Positions 46,185 to 58,227 are shown, counted from the stretch's first letter. The stretch is DNA of 64,000 nt from Streptomyces varsoviensis (GCF_000718635.1 NZ_JOBF01000015.1:127300-191299), one strand, 5' to 3'. Program-made: numbers and translations. Notes: generated from the letters alone by a model not told the origin.

Positions 46185-47213
46185 ATGGACCTCGCTTACA
46201 TTCCCAGCCCGTCGACCGGCGTGATTCACCTCGGCCCGGTACCGCTGCGCGGCTACGCGTTCTGCATCATCATCGGCGTCTTCGTCGCCGTCTGGATCGG
46301 CAACAGGCGTTGGGTCGCCCGGGGCGGCACATCGGGGACCGTCGCCGACATCGCCGTGTGGGCGGTGCCCTTCGGGCTCGTCGGCGGACGGCTCTACCAC
46401 GTGATCACCGACTACGAGCTGTACTTCGGCGCGGGTCGGAACTGGGTGGACGCCTTCAAGATCTGGGAGGGCGGACTCGGCATCTGGGGCGCCGTGGCGC
46501 TCGGCGCGCTCGGCGCGTGGATCGGCTGCCGCCGCCGCGGCGTCCCGTTCCCGGCCTGGGCCGACACCCTCGCGCCCGGCCTCGCCATCGCGCAGGCCAT
46601 CGGCCGCTGGGGCAACTGGTTCAACCAGGAGCTGTACGGGCGCAAGACCGATCTGCCCTGGGCGCTGAAGATCGACGCCGACCCGTCGATCGGCCGCGTC
46701 GCCGGTACGTACCACCCGACCTTCCTGTACGAGTCGCTGTGGTGCATCGGCGTCGCGCTGCTGGTCATCTGGGCCGACCGGCGCTTCAAGCTCGGCCATG
46801 GGCGGGCCTTCGCGCTGTACGTCGCCGCGTACACGGTGGGCCGGTTCTGGACCGAGTACCTGCGGGTCGACGACGCCCACCACGTCCTCGGACTGCGGCT
46901 GAACGGCTGGACGTCGATCATCCTCTTCCTCGCCGCCGTGGTGTACATGGCCGTCTCCGCCAAGCGCAGGCCCGGCCGGGAGTCCGTCATCGAGACGGCC
47001 ACGGGCGCCGAGACGGCCGACGGCCCCGCCGAATCCGAGGCCGCGGCGACCACCGCGAAGGCCGCGACGACCCCCGCGAAGGCCGCGGCGCCCCCCGCGA
47101 AGGCGGCCGCTGAGACCAAGGGGCCTGCCGGAGCCGGGGCCGCCGCCGGGGCTTCCAGCACGCCGGAGAAGAAGGAGACACCCAAGGCCGAAGAGCCCTC
47201 CGAGAAGCCCTGA
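46185..47213 (+). CDS. lgt: Prolipoprotein diacylglyceryl transferase
   Basis: The product has 342 residues with about seven membrane segments. The Lgt signature GRWGNWFNQELYG and the GGLGIWGA loop are present. It attaches diacylglycerol to the lipobox Cys of prolipoproteins. After residue 270 comes a 70-residue Ala/Lys/Pro/Glu-rich cytoplasmic tail with short repeats (AKAATTPAKAAAPPAKAA), common in streptomycete Lgt. A 10-bp dyad follows the gene. Confidence 0.96.
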   Translation: MDLAYIPSPSTGVIHLGPVPLRGYAFCIIIGVFVAVWIGNRRWVARGGTSGTVADIAVWAVPFGLVGGRLYHVITDYELYFGAGRNWVDAFKIWEGGLGIWGAVALGALGAWIGCRRRGVPFPAWADTLAPGLAIAQAIGRWGNWFNQELYGRKTDLPWALKIDADPSIGRVAGTYHPTFLYESLWCIGVALLVIWADRRFKLGHGRAFALYVAAYTVGRFWTEYLRVDDAHHVLGLRLNGWTSIILFLAAVVYMAVSAKRRPGRESVIETATGAETADGPAESEAAATTAKAATTPAKAAAPPAKAAAETKGPAGAGAAAGASSTPEKKETPKAEEPSEKP

Positions 47214-47257
47214 CGGGTCGCTCTCCCGTCGCCATTCCGTCGCTCTTCCGTCGCCAC

Positions 47258-47291
47258 GAGGCCGCCGCACCCCACCGGGTCCGGCGGCCTC
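47258..47291 (+). terminator. Terminator after lgt
   Basis: Ten-base arms (47258-47267 and 47282-47291) pair perfectly around a 14-base loop. Confidence 0.7.
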
Positions 47292-47492
47292 GGCGCGTAC
47301 GGCCGCACATGGCCGCGCAGGGCACCGCGAGTCCTCGTGCGACCTCAATTTTCCGAGCCCTCTCGCGTTTGTGCAGGTCAGAGAGGTAAGTTCGGCCTTC
47401 CTTGCTAGCGGATCACCGCAAATCGTGCGTACTTTTGAATCGTTCGGGGTGGGGCATCGGGCCCGTCCCCGGGGTTAGGAGCACGCGCAGCA

Positions 47493-48224
47493 ATGTCTGT
47501 CCTGGATACGGCCGAGGCGCCGCACATCGCCCACCGCGACAACCACACCCACCGCGATGTGAACGGCGGCTGGCTGCGTCCCGCGGTCTTCGGCGCCATG
47601 GACGGGCTGGTCTCCAACCTCGCCCTGATGACCGGCGTCGCGGGCGGTTCCGCGTCCTCGCAGACCATCGTCATCACCGGGCTCGCGGGGCTCGCGGCCG
47701 GCGCGTTCTCGATGGCCGCGGGCGAGTACACCTCCGTGGCCTCGCAGCGCGAGCTGGTCCAGGCCGAGCTGGACGTGGAGCGGCGCGAGCTGCGCAAGCA
47801 CCCCGAGGACGAGATCGACGAGCTGGCCGCGCTGTACGTGTCGCGGGGCGTCGACGCGCCGCTGGCCCGCGAGGTCGCCGAGCAGTTGTCGCGGGACCCG
47901 GAGCAGGCGCTGGAGATACACGCGCGCGAGGAGCTGGGCATCGACCCCTCCGACCTGCCCTCGCCGATGGTCGCGGCGGTCTCCTCCTTCGGCTCGTTCG
48001 CGCTGGGCGCGCTGCTGCCCGTACTGCCCTACCTGCTGGGCGCGACGTCGCTGTGGCCCGCCGTGCTGCTCGCGCTGATCGGGCTCTTCGGCTGCGGCGC
48101 GGTGGTGGCGCGGGTGACGGCGCGCTCCTGGTGGTTCAGCGGGCTGCGCCAGCTCGGCCTGGGCGGGGCCGCGGCGGGCGTCACATACGCCCTCGGCATC
48201 CTCTTCGGCACGGCGGTGGGGTGA
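47493..48224 (+). CDS. VIT1/CCC1-family metal transporter
   Basis: The product has 243 residues. It has the family layout: GAMDGLVSNLALMTGV in the first membrane segment, AAGEYTSVASQRE after the second, a charged helix (residues 85-145) and three C-terminal membrane segments. Related proteins move Fe or Mn across membranes. AGGAG lies 11 bases before the ATG. The 3' end is the start of a degenerate repeat. Confidence 0.92.
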   Translation: MSVLDTAEAPHIAHRDNHTHRDVNGGWLRPAVFGAMDGLVSNLALMTGVAGGSASSQTIVITGLAGLAAGAFSMAAGEYTSVASQRELVQAELDVERRELRKHPEDEIDELAALYVSRGVDAPLAREVAEQLSRDPEQALEIHAREELGIDPSDLPSPMVAAVSSFGSFALGALLPVLPYLLGATSLWPAVLLALIGLFGCGAVVARVTARSWWFSGLRQLGLGGAAAGVTYALGILFGTAVG

Positions 48225-48335
48225 TCCGGCGCGGCTGGGGGGGGGGCGACCCGGCGCGGCTCGGGGTGTGGCCCGGCGCGACGCTGGGCGACCGGTACGG
48301 CCGTGGGGTGACCCGGCCCGTACAGGGGGTGAGCA
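48213..48335. repeat. Degenerate repeat of the VIT gene 3' end
   Basis: A unit resembling GGGGTGACCCGGCGCGGCT recurs about six times at 18-26 base intervals from the stop (48222) to 48335. Some copies retain the TGA. Confidence 0.6.
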
Positions 48336-48369
48336 GCGCGGACGCGAGGCGGTTCGGCGCGGCTGAGGG

Positions 48370-48398
48370 TTGACGAGTTATGCGGTCCGCCGCATAGT
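48370..48398 (+). promoter_or_regulatory. Promoter with internal palindrome upstream of gltB
   Basis: TTGACG (48370-48375) and CATAGT (48393-48398) are 17 bases apart. Between and overlapping them lies the perfect palindrome TATGCGG-TCCG-CCGCATA (48379-48396). A repressor bound there would block the promoter. The gltB start is about 260 bases downstream. Confidence 0.6.
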
Positions 48399-48586
48399 AA
48401 GCGAATTACGGCGCGGTTTCAGTTTTCGGGCGGCCGGGCATAAGGCCGGAGCGCCGCGGGCAACGTCGCCCGCTGCACGTTGCCCCACCGGCGGGCGATC
48501 AATCCGCATTCGCCCCGACTCGCACGTAACGTCTGAAGTCCACATCCTGGAATCAGGCATCCGCTGTTCGAGAAGCAGGCCATCAT

Positions 48587-48602
48587 GTAACCTGCGTGAA
48601 AT
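48587..48602 (+). promoter_or_regulatory. GlnR-like half site ahead of gltB
   Basis: GTAAC-N6-GAAAT fits the GTNAC-N6-GAAAC consensus for the nitrogen regulator GlnR except for the last base. A second site at the usual 22-base spacing was not found, so this is tentative. The gap 48336-48667 holds no supported gene. Confidence 0.35.
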
Positions 48603-48667
48603 TCTTCGCAGAGGGCCAAAGTCGTCCCTCGGCACCCTCAGATGCCATGACGACGACGGGAGAGCCG

Positions 48668-51600
48668 ATGCGATCCGCATCCCACCCCGCCCAACAGGGT
48701 CTGTACGACCCGCGCAATGAACACGACGCCTGCGGTGTCGGCTTCGTCGCGACCCTCACCGGCGAGGCGAGCCACGCGCTCGTCGAGCAGGCCCTCACCG
48801 TCCTGCGGAACCTCGAACACCGCGGCGCCACCGGCTCCGAGCCCGACTCCGGCGACGGCGCGGGCATCCTGCTCCAGGTCCCCGACGCGTTCCTGCGCGA
48901 AGCCGTCACCTTCCCCCTGCCCGAGGCCGGCTCGTACGCCGTCGGCATCGCCTTCCTCCCGGCCGATGCCCAGGAAGCGGCCGCCGCCGTCTCGCACATC
49001 GAGACGCTCGCCGCCGAAGAGGGCCTCGACGTCCTCGGCTGGCGCGTCGTCCCCGTCGCCCCCCAGCTCCTCGGCAGCGGCGCCCGCGCCACCATGCCCG
49101 CCTTCTCCCAGCTCTTCGTCGCCGCCCGCGACGGCGGCCGGCGGCTCAACGGCCTCGCCCTCGACCGCAAGGCGTTCACGCTGCGCAAGCGCGCCGAGCG
49201 CGAGGCCGGCGTCTACTTCCCCTCGCTCTCCGCCCGCACCCTCGTCTACAAGGGCATGCTCACCACCGGGCAACTGGAGCCGTTCTTCCCCGACCTCTCC
49301 GACCGCCGCCTCGCCACCGCCATCGCGCTGGTCCACTCGCGGTTCTCGACCAACACCTTCCCGTCCTGGCCGCTCGCCCACCCGTACCGCTTCGTCGCGC
49401 ACAACGGCGAGATCAACACCGTCCAGGGCAACCGCAACTGGATGCGCGCCCGCGAGTCCCAGCTCGCCGGCGACCTCCTCGGCGCCGACCGCCCGGAGCG
49501 GCTGTTCCCGGTCTGCACCCCCGACGCCTCCGACTCCGCGACCTTCGACGAGGTCCTGGAACTCCTCCACCTCGGCGGCCGCTCCCTCCCGCACAGCGTG
49601 CTGATGATGATCCCCGAGGCCTGGGAGAACCACGCCTCCATGGACCCGGCCCGCCGCGCCTTCTACCAGTACCACTCCACGATGATGGAGCCCTGGGACG
49701 GCCCCGCCTGCGTCACCTTCACCGACGGCACCCTCGTCGGCGCCGTACTCGACCGCAACGGCCTGCGCCCCGGCCGCTACTGGGTCACCGACGACGGCCT
49801 CGTCGTCCTCTCCTCCGAGGTCGGCGTCCTCGACATCGACCCCGCCAAGGTCGTCCGCAAGGGCCGCCTCCAGCCCGGCCGGATGTTCCTCGTCGACACC
49901 GAGCAGCACCGCATCATCGAGGACGACGAGATCAAGGCCGAACTCGCCGCCGAACACCCCTACGGGGAATGGCTCGACGCCGGCCTCATCGACCTCGCCG
50001 ACCTGCCCGAGCGCGAGCACATCGTGCACACCCACGCCTCGGTCACCCGCCGCCAGCAGACCTTCGGCTACACCGAGGAAGAGCTGCGCGTCATCCTCGC
50101 GCCCATGGCCAAGTCGGGCGCCGAACCGATCGGCTCCATGGGCACCGACTCGCCCATCGCCGCCCTCTCCGACCGGCCGCGCCTCCTCTTCGACTACTTC
50201 ACCCAGCTCTTCGCGCAGGTCACCAACCCGCCGCTGGACGCCATCCGCGAGGAACTCGTCACCTCGCTGATCTCCTCCCTCGGCCCCCAGGGCAACCTCC
50301 TCGCGCCCACCGCGGCCTCCTGCCGCAGCGTCACCCTGCCCTTCCCGGTGATCGACAACGACGAGCTGGCCAAGCTCATCCACATCAACGCCGACGGCGA
50401 CATGCCCGGCCTCAAGGCCGCCACCCTCTCCGGCCTCTACCGCGTCAGCGGCGGCGGCGACGCCCTCGCCGCCCGTATCGCCGAGATCTGCGCCGAGGCC
50501 GACGCCGCCATCGAGGACGGCGCCCGCCTGATCGTCCTCTCCGACCGGCACTCCGACGCCGAGCACGCCCCGATCCCCTCGCTGCTGCTCACCGCCGCCG
50601 TCCACCACCACCTCATCGGCACCAAGCAGCGCACCCAGGTCGGCCTGCTCGTCGAGGCGGGCGACGTGCGCGAGGTGCACCACGTCGCGCTGCTCATCGG
50701 CTACGGCGCCGCCGCCGTCAACCCCTACCTCGCGATGGAGTCCGTCGAGGACCTGGTGCGCGCCGGCACCTTCCTGCCCGGCGTCGAGGCCGAGGACGCC
50801 ATCCGCAACCTCATCAAGGCGCTCGGCAAGGGCGTCCTGAAGGTGATGTCCAAGATGGGCATCTCCACCGTCGCCTCCTACCGCGGCGCCCAGGTCTTCG
50901 AGGCCGTCGGCCTCGACGACGCCTTCGTCGACGCCTACTTCCACGGCACCGCCACCAAGATCGGCGGCGCCGGGCTCGACGTCATCGCCCGCGAGGTCGC
51001 CGCCCGGCACGCCAAGGCCTACCCCGCCACCGGCATCGCCGCCACCCACCGCCGCCTCGACATCGGCGGCGAATACCAGTGGCGCCGCGAGGGGGAGCCG
51101 CACCTCTTCGACCCCGACACCGTCTTCCGCCTCCAGCACTCCACCCGCTCCCGCCGCTACGACATCTTCAAGCAGTACACGGAGCGCGTGAACGAGCAGT
51201 CCGAACGGCTCATGACCCTCCGCGGCCTGTTCGCCCTCAAGACCACCGGCCGCACCCCCGTACCGCTGGAGGAGGTCGAGCCCGTCAGCGACATCGTCAA
51301 GCGCTTCTCCACCGGCGCCATGTCCTACGGCTCCATCTCCCGCGAGGCCCACGAAACCCTCGCCATCGCCATGAACCAGCTCGGCGGCAAGTCCAACACC
51401 GGCGAGGGCGGCGAGGACGCGGACCGCCTCTACGACCCCGCGCGCCGCTCCGCCATCAAGCAGGTCGCCTCCGGCCGCTTCGGCGTCACCAGCGAATACC
51501 TCGTCAACTCCGACGACATCCAGATCAAGATGGCCCAGGGCGCCAAGCCCGGCGAGGGCGGCCAACTCCCCGGCCACAAGGTCTACCCGTGGGTCGCCAA

Positions 51601-53230
51601 GACGCGCCACTCGACGCCGGGCGTCGGCCTCATCTCCCCGCCGCCGCACCACGACATCTACTCCATCGAAGACCTCGCGCAGCTCATCCACGACCTCAAG
51701 AACGCCAACCCCGCGGCCCGCATCCACGTGAAGCTGGTCTCCGAGGTCGGCGTCGGCACGGTCGCCGCCGGCGTCTCCAAGGCCCACGCCGACGTCGTCC
51801 TCATCTCCGGCCACGACGGCGGTACGGGCGCGTCCCCGCTGACCTCCCTCAAGCACGCCGGCGGCCCCTGGGAGCTCGGCCTCGCCGAGACCCAGCAGAC
51901 CCTGCTGCTCAACGGCCTGCGGGACCGCATCGTCGTGCAGACCGACGGCCAGCTCAAGACCGGCCGCGACGTCCTGATCGCCGCCCTCCTCGGCGCCGAG
52001 GAGTTCGGCTTCGCGACCGCGCCGCTCGTCGTCTCCGGCTGCGTCATGATGCGCGTCTGCCACCTCGACACCTGCCCCGTCGGCATCGCCACCCAGAACC
52101 CGGTGCTCCGCGAACGCTTCGCCGGCAAGGCCGAATACGTCGTCAACTTCTTCGAGTTCATCGCCGAGGAAGTCCGCGAACTCCTCGCCGAACTCGGCTT
52201 CCGCTCCATCGAGGAGGCCGTCGGCCACGCCGAACTCCTCGACACCACCCGCGCCGTCGACCACTGGAAGGCCCAAGGGCTGGACCTCGCCCCGCTGCTG
52301 CACGTACCCGACCTGCCCAGCGGCGCCGTCCGCCACCACATCGCCGACCAGGACCACGGCCTCGCCAAGGCCCTCGACAACCAACTGATCAAGCTCGCCG
52401 CCGACGCGCTCGCCGCGACCTCCCCGGCCGACGCCCAGCCCGTACGCGCCCAGGTCGCCATCCGCAACATCAACCGCACCGTCGGCACCATGCTCGGCCA
52501 CGAGGTGACCAAGAAGTTCGGCGGCGACGGCCTGCCCGACGACACCATAGACATCACCTTCACCGGCTCCGCCGGCCAGTCCTTCGGCGCCTTCCTGCCC
52601 CGCGGCATCACGCTGCGCCTCGAAGGCGACGCCAACGACTACGTCGGCAAGGGCCTCTCCGGCGGCCGCGTCGTCGTACGGCCCGACCGCGGCGCCGACC
52701 ACCTCGCCGAGTACTCCACCATCGCCGGCAACACCATCGCGTACGGCGCGACCGGCGGCGAACTCTTCCTGCGCGGCCGGACCGGCGAACGGTTCTGCGT
52801 CCGCAACTCCGGCGCCACCGTCGTCTCCGAAGGCGTCGGCGACCACGGCTGCGAGTACATGACCGGCGGCGCCGCCGTCATCCTCGGCGAGACCGGCCGC
52901 AACTTCGCGGCCGGCATGTCCGGCGGCACCGCCTACGTCATCGACCTCGACCCCCGCAACGTCAACAAGGAACTGGGCACCGCCGTCACCACCCTGACCG
53001 CCGACGACCGGCGATGGCTGCACGACGTCGTGCGCCGCCACCAGGAGGAGACCGGCTCCACCGTCGCCGCGACACTCCTCGCCGACTGGCCGGCCGCCGC
53101 CGCCCGGTTCAGCAAGGTCGTACCGCCCACCTACCAGGCAGTGCTCGCCGCCAAGGACGCCGCCGAGCGAGCCGGACTCACCGAGTCCGAGATCCACGAG
53201 AAGATGATGGAGGCGGCGACCAATGGCTGA
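48668..53230 (+). CDS. gltB: Glutamate synthase large subunit
   Basis: The product has 1520 residues. After a 21-residue propeptide, Cys22 (EHDACGVGF) is the glutaminase nucleophile. The GATase class II domain covers about 22-430, the FMN synthase domain about 830-1220 ([18 protein letters not shown]), and the 3Fe-4S cluster is held by Cys1125, Cys1131 and Cys1136. The GXGXG domain ends the protein. The ATG at 48668 gives the usual propeptide and has GGGAGAG upstream; ATG 48647 is an alternative. The gene overlaps gltD by 8 bases. Confidence 0.97.
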   Translation: MRSASHPAQQGLYDPRNEHDACGVGFVATLTGEASHALVEQALTVLRNLEHRGATGSEPDSGDGAGILLQVPDAFLREAVTFPLPEAGSYAVGIAFLPADAQEAAAAVSHIETLAAEEGLDVLGWRVVPVAPQLLGSGARATMPAFSQLFVAARDGGRRLNGLALDRKAFTLRKRAEREAGVYFPSLSARTLVYKGMLTTGQLEPFFPDLSDRRLATAIALVHSRFSTNTFPSWPLAHPYRFVAHNGEINTVQGNRNWMRARESQLAGDLLGADRPERLFPVCTPDASDSATFDEVLELLHLGGRSLPHSVLMMIPEAWENHASMDPARRAFYQYHSTMMEPWDGPACVTFTDGTLVGAVLDRNGLRPGRYWVTDDGLVVLSSEVGVLDIDPAKVVRKGRLQPGRMFLVDTEQHRIIEDDEIKAELAAEHPYGEWLDAGLIDLADLPEREHIVHTHASVTRRQQTFGYTEEELRVILAPMAKSGAEPIGSMGTDSPIAALSDRPRLLFDYFTQLFAQVTNPPLDAIREELVTSLISSLGPQGNLLAPTAASCRSVTLPFPVIDNDELAKLIHINADGDMPGLKAATLSGLYRVSGGGDALAARIAEICAEADAAIEDGARLIVLSDRHSDAEHAPIPSLLLTAAVHHHLIGTKQRTQVGLLVEAGDVREVHHVALLIGYGAAAVNPYLAMESVEDLVRAGTFLPGVEAEDAIRNLIKALGKGVLKVMSKMGISTVASYRGAQVFEAVGLDDAFVDAYFHGTATKIGGAGLDVIAREVAARHAKAYPATGIAATHRRLDIGGEYQWRREGEPHLFDPDTVFRLQHSTRSRRYDIFKQYTERVNEQSERLMTLRGLFALKTTGRTPVPLEEVEPVSDIVKRFSTGAMSYGSISREAHETLAIAMNQLGGKSNTGEGGEDADRLYDPARRSAIKQVASGRFGVTSEYLVNSDDIQIKMAQGAKPGEGGQLPGHKVYPWVAKTRHSTPGVGLISPPPHHDIYSIEDLAQLIHDLKNANPAARIHVKLVSEVGVGTVAAGVSKAHADVVLISGHDGGTGASPLTSLKHAGGPWELGLAETQQTLLLNGLRDRIVVQTDGQLKTGRDVLIAALLGAEEFGFATAPLVVSGCVMMRVCHLDTCPVGIATQNPVLRERFAGKAEYVVNFFEFIAEEVRELLAELGFRSIEEAVGHAELLDTTRAVDHWKAQGLDLAPLLHVPDLPSGAVRHHIADQDHGLAKALDNQLIKLAADALAATSPADAQPVRAQVAIRNINRTVGTMLGHEVTKKFGGDGLPDDTIDITFTGSAGQSFGAFLPRGITLRLEGDANDYVGKGLSGGRVVVRPDRGADHLAEYSTIAGNTIAYGATGGELFLRGRTGERFCVRNSGATVVSEGVGDHGCEYMTGGAAVILGETGRNFAAGMSGGTAYVIDLDPRNVNKELGTAVTTLTADDRRWLHDVVRRHQEETGSTVAATLLADWPAAAARFSKVVPPTYQAVLAAKDAAERAGLTESEIHEKMMEAATNG

Positions 53231-54683
53231 CCCCAAGGGCTTCCTGACCACCGGCCGCGAGGTCGCCGAGACCCGCCCCGTCGGCGAGCGCGTCAAGGAC
53301 TGGAACGAGGTGTACGTCCCCGGCTCCCTGCTGCCGATCATCAGCAAGCAGGCCGGGCGCTGCATGGACTGCGGCATCCCCTTCTGCCACAACGGCTGCC
53401 CGCTCGGCAACCTCATCCCCGAGTGGAACGACTACGCCTACCGCGAGGACTGGTCCGCCGCCAGCGAACGGCTGCACGCCACCAACAACTTCCCCGAGTT
53501 CACCGGCCGACTCTGCCCCGCCCCCTGCGAATCCGCGTGCGTCCTGGCCATCAACCAGACCGCCGTCACCATCAAGAACGTCGAAGTCACCATCATCGAC
53601 AAGGCATGGGAGAGCGGCGACGTCACCCCGCAGCCCCCGGAACGGCTCTCCGGCAAGACCGTCGCCGTCATCGGCTCCGGCCCCGCCGGACTCGCCGCCG
53701 CCCAGCAGCTCACCCGCGCCGGACACACCGTCGCCGTGTACGAGCGCGCCGACCGCATCGGCGGCCTCCTGCGCTACGGCATCCCCGAGTTCAAGATGGA
53801 GAAGCGCCACATCAACCGCCGCATCGAGCAGATGCGCGCGGAGGGCACCAAGTTCCGTACGGAGGTGGAGATCGGCCGCGACATCGACGCCGCCAAGCTG
53901 CGCAAGCGCTACGACGCCGTCGTCATCGCCGCCGGCGCCACCACCGCCCGCGACCTGCCGGTGCCCGGCCGCGAGCTGAACGGCATCCACCAGGCGATGG
54001 AGTACCTGCCGCTCGCCAACAAGGTGCAGGAAGGCGACCTCACGGTCGCCCCGATCACCGCCGAGGGCAAGCACGTCGTCGTCATCGGCGGCGGCGACAC
54101 CGGCGCCGACTGCGTCGGCACCGCCCACCGCCAGGGCGCCGTCTCCGTCACCCAACTGGAGATCATGCCGAAGCCGGGGGAGGAGCGCCCCGCCAACCAG
54201 CCATGGCCGACCTTCCCCATGCTCTACAAGGTCACCTCGGCCCACGAAGAGGGCGGCGAACGGGTCTACTCAGTCTCCACCACCCACTTCGAAGGCGACG
54301 AGGACGGGAACGTGCAGTTCCTGCACCTCGTCGAGGTCGAGTTCAAGGACGGCAAGCTCGAACAGCAGCCCGGCACCGAGCGGAAGATCCCCGCCCAGCT
54401 CGTGACGCTGGCCATGGGCTTCACCGGCACCGACCAGGAGAACGGCCTGGTCCGCCAGTTCGGCCTCGAACTCGACGCCCGCGGCAACATCGCGCGCGAC
54501 GGCGACTACGCCACCAACGTTCCCGGCGTGTACGTGGCCGGCGACGCGGGCCGTGGCCAGTCGCTGATCGTCTGGGCCATCGCCGAGGGCCGCTCCGCCG
54601 CCCGCGGCGTGGACCGCTTCCTCGCCGGGGAGAGCGCGCTGCCCGCGCCCATCAAGCCCACGGACCGCTCGCTGATGGTCTGA
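53223..54683 (+). CDS. gltD: Glutamate synthase small subunit
   Basis: The product has 486 residues. Iron-sulphur cysteines are Cys47, Cys50, Cys55 and Cys59, with another set in [20 protein letters not shown] binds FAD and GGGDTGADC binds NADPH. It feeds electrons to GltB. The ATG lies inside the end of gltB, coupling the two. A 10-bp repeat carrying TGAG begins at the stop. Confidence 0.97.
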   Translation: MADPKGFLTTGREVAETRPVGERVKDWNEVYVPGSLLPIISKQAGRCMDCGIPFCHNGCPLGNLIPEWNDYAYREDWSAASERLHATNNFPEFTGRLCPAPCESACVLAINQTAVTIKNVEVTIIDKAWESGDVTPQPPERLSGKTVAVIGSGPAGLAAAQQLTRAGHTVAVYERADRIGGLLRYGIPEFKMEKRHINRRIEQMRAEGTKFRTEVEIGRDIDAAKLRKRYDAVVIAAGATTARDLPVPGRELNGIHQAMEYLPLANKVQEGDLTVAPITAEGKHVVVIGGGDTGADCVGTAHRQGAVSVTQLEIMPKPGEERPANQPWPTFPMLYKVTSAHEEGGERVYSVSTTHFEGDEDGNVQFLHLVEVEFKDGKLEQQPGTERKIPAQLVTLAMGFTGTDQENGLVRQFGLELDARGNIARDGDYATNVPGVYVAGDAGRGQSLIVWAIAEGRSAARGVDRFLAGESALPAPIKPTDRSLMV

Positions 54684-54720
54684 GGCCGTCTGAGACCATT
54701 TGAGGTGGTCTGAGCCGACA
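54671..54720 (+). repeat. 10-bp repeat of the gltD stop region
   Basis: TGAG occurs at 54681, 54691, 54701 and 54711, exactly every 10 bases, with similar flanks (GGTC or CGTC before it). The first is the gltD stop. Because 10 is not a multiple of 3, stops occur in all three frames within 30 bases. Confidence 0.75.
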
Positions 54721-54949
54721 GAGCGCTTGTGCCCTTGTGGCCGCTGACGGCTCATCGCGGCCCTTCGCGGTCGCTCGTCGGCCCCATAGTCGTCCGTACA
54801 GCGCCGTACGGGCCCCAGCGGCGCCTGCCCCTCCCCGACCGGAGGCAGGCGTCGCTCTCGTACGCGCGGTGCGGCACCGTACGGCGGCCCCGGCCCCGTG
54901 ACCGTTCACGGGCGACTCGCGGCGGCCGTGCGGCCGGGTCCGCGAGCGG

Positions 54950-55858
54950 CTACGTGTCGCAGTCCAGGACCGTACGGCAGAGTCCGCACCGCGCCCGCAC
55001 CCTGCCCTGGACCGGCACTCTGATCCGCTGATGGCAGGTCGGGCAGGGAAAGACGACGCGCAGCGGCGCGCGGCCCTCGAAGGCGTAGCCGCCGTTGGAC
55101 AGGCTCGGGGGAGCGGGGGCGGCCGACGCGGGGGCCTGCGCCACATGGCGGCGGTCCCTGGCGTACCGGTGGCGGGCGAGCCGGCCGGCGGCGGCCAGCG
55201 GCGGCCGCTGCTCGTCGCGCCGCGCGCGGGCCAGCCCCGTCACATACGCCTCGTACGCCTGCGGGCTGGTGAACCACGGCGCCGGGTCCTCGTCGAAGGC
55301 GAGCGCCCGCTTCGCCAGTACGTAGCCGTACTCCTCGGGGGTGAGATAGCCGAGCTTCTGACTGGAGAGGGAGTCCTCCCGATACGCGTCCAGCAGCAGC
55401 CACCCCGCCCCGAGGTAGGCGGCGGCGGTGTCGGTGAGGATCTCGTTGTCCCGCGTGCCCGGGAACGCGAGGTCGAGGCGGTGCAGATAGACGTGCATCA
55501 CCTCGTGGGCGAGGGCGGCGCCGATGTCGCGGCGGTGGTTCTTGAAGCGGTCGTTCAGCTCGATGAAGTACTCGGGCCCCGCCGCCAGTTCGACGTTGGC
55601 GGCGTGCTGCATCTCGCGGAAGCCGACGATCATCCGGGCGTCGGGCAGGCGCAGATGCTGCACCATCGCGCGGGCGACGCGCTGCACCCCGAGGTGCAGG
55701 TCCTCGTCGTCGTCGAAGGCGACGTCCACGGGCGGCACGCTCAGCCCGAAGGTGTGCACCGTGTCGTAGGAGAGCCGTTTGTAGAGCGCCGTGATGGCGC
55801 CGCGCACCGTCTCCAGGTGCGGAAAGCCGTGTTCGATATCGCTGCCCGGCCCCGCCAT
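54950..55858 (-). CDS. Zinc metalloprotease-like protein with C-terminal zinc ribbon
   Basis: The product has 302 residues. HEVMH at 118-122 is an HExxH zinc site within LAHEVMHVYLHRL. The C-terminus carries CPTC and CGLC, a zinc ribbon typical of regulators or RNA-binding adaptors. The middle (YGYVLAKRALAFDE) suggests a helical domain. The substrate is unknown. The ATG at 55858 gives a compact protein; the frame is open 93 codons further but with low-complexity content. It is divergent from the protease gene at 56216. Confidence 0.82.
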   Translation of the reverse strand: MAGPGSDIEHGFPHLETVRGAITALYKRLSYDTVHTFGLSVPPVDVAFDDDEDLHLGVQRVARAMVQHLRLPDARMIVGFREMQHAANVELAAGPEYFIELNDRFKNHRRDIGAALAHEVMHVYLHRLDLAFPGTRDNEILTDTAAAYLGAGWLLLDAYREDSLSSQKLGYLTPEEYGYVLAKRALAFDEDPAPWFTSPQAYEAYVTGLARARRDEQRPPLAAAGRLARHRYARDRRHVAQAPASAAPAPPSLSNGGYAFEGRAPLRVVFPCPTCHQRIRVPVQGRVRARCGLCRTVLDCDT

Positions 55859-57046
<1,188 letters not shown>

Positions 57047-57335
57047 CCACGGCCGCTCGCGCGGAGGGGGCCGCCCGGCCGGCGCTCGGTCGGATACCGG
57101 TCGGCCGCCGGCCGGCTCCCGACCGACTTTCGTATGACGCGGACGGGACCGCCGTCATCCTTCGGACGGAGGCGAGAGTGACCGTTTGGCCGTCGTGCGG
57201 GCCGCCTCCGACTCCGTAACGTGCATCTCATGGTCCGGGGCCCCACTTCCTGACCCGGGGCCCCGGCCCGGGCCCCACGCCCGGGGCCCGCAGCCCGGCG
57301 ACCGCGCCCCGAGACGCACACAGAAAGGACCGCCC

Positions 57336-57620
57336 GTGCCCACCAAGGCCCGCATCCTCCTCGCCACCGCCTTCGCCACGGCCACCGTCGCCGTCGGAGT
57401 CGTGGCCGTCCCGGCAGGCAGCGCCCAGGCCGCCGAGCGCGACGGGAAGACCGAGGCACTGGCCTTCACCAACCCCCTCAAGCAGGCGGTCGATGTCGGC
57501 AAGGACGTCCGCGAACACCACGACCTGCCCCGGCCCGTCCTCGCGGGCGCCGCCGTGCTCGTCGCGGGCACCGGCGCGTACGGGGCGCTGCGCCTCGCCC
57601 GCCGCCGCTCCGCGCGCTGA
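57336..57620 (+). CDS. Small secreted or surface-anchored protein
   Basis: The product has 94 residues: signal peptide (ILLATAFATATVAVGVVAVPAGSAQA), a short polar segment, then DLPRPVLAGAAVLVAGTGAYGAL and a basic tail (RLARRRSAR), so the mature protein would keep one C-terminal membrane anchor. AGAAAGGA lies 6 bases before the GTG. The layout recalls sortase substrates, but no LPxTG is present. Function is unknown. The 289 bases upstream hold only GC-rich dyads. Confidence 0.8.
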   Translation: MPTKARILLATAFATATVAVGVVAVPAGSAQAAERDGKTEALAFTNPLKQAVDVGKDVREHHDLPRPVLAGAAVLVAGTGAYGALRLARRRSAR

Positions 57621-57739
57621 CGAGCCCCACGGAAAGACCGGCCCCCGGGGGCGCGGCAGGGCGCTGGGCGTGCACCCGGCACACCGGAAACCCGCCCCCG
57701 CGACCCGGCCCCGCGCCGCGCCCCGCGAGCGTCGCCACA

Positions 57740-57745
57740 TAAGGT
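57740..57745 (+). promoter_or_regulatory. -10 element for chorismate mutase
   Basis: TAAGGT lies 8 bases before the ATG at 57754; no ribosome site, so leaderless translation is likely. Confidence 0.5.
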
Positions 57746-57753
57746 CAGGGCCC

Positions 57754-58101
57754 ATGACGAACAGCGACAGCGACACCGCTACGGGCACTGCCGTGGACAC
57801 CACCGGCGACGCCGAGGACACCGTACGAGCGGAGCTCGGGCGGCTCCGCGACAGCATCGACAACATCGACGCGGCCGTCATCCACATGCTCGCCGAACGC
57901 TTCAAATGCACCCAGCAGGTCGGCCACCTCAAGGCCGCCCACAAACTCCCGCCCGCCGACCCCGCCCGCGAGGCCCGTCAGATCGCCCGCCTGCGCGAAC
58001 TCGCCGAGAACGCCAAGCTCGACCCCGCCTTCGCGGAGAAGTTCCTCAACTTCATCATCGCCGAGGTGATCCGCCACCACGAGACGATCGCCCGCTCCTG
58101 A
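57754..58101 (+). CDS. Chorismate mutase (AroQ type)
   Basis: The product has 115 residues. The AroQ helix motif LRDSIDNIDAAVIHMLAERF is followed by the second helix with FLNFIIAEVIRHHETI. It converts chorismate to prephenate and so competes with trpE for chorismate. The N-terminal 25 residues are acidic and Thr-rich. It is followed by two related hairpins. Confidence 0.93.
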   Translation: MTNSDSDTATGTAVDTTGDAEDTVRAELGRLRDSIDNIDAAVIHMLAERFKCTQQVGHLKAAHKLPPADPAREARQIARLRELAENAKLDPAFAEKFLNFIIAEVIRHHETIARS

Positions 58102-58116
58102 CGGCCAGCCCCGCTC

Positions 58117-58193
58117 CGGTACGGATCACCCGCCCGTACCGGCGACCCCGCTCGTACGAATGCCTCCTCGGTACGGATCACCCGCCCGTACCG
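58117..58193. terminator. Duplicated terminator hairpin
   Basis: Two identical hairpins, 58117-58141 and 58169-58193, have 8-bp arms (CGGTACGG with CCGTACCG) and 9-base loops. They lie between the convergent chorismate mutase and M20 genes. The second appears to be a copy of the first. Confidence 0.75.
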
Positions 58194-58227
58194 GCGACTC
58201 CGTGCCGGCGGCCCCGTGCCGGCCGCG

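Noticed and set aside
47340..47492. Iron box for a DtxR/IdeR-type repressor before the VIT gene
   Set aside because: GAGGTAAG and CCTTCC flank a short spacer but do not form the required 19-bp palindrome.
48638..53416. A 1592-codon open frame on the strand opposite gltB
   Set aside because: It is a high-GC shadow frame with Gly/Asp/Val-rich content and no motif; gltB is unmistakable on the other strand.
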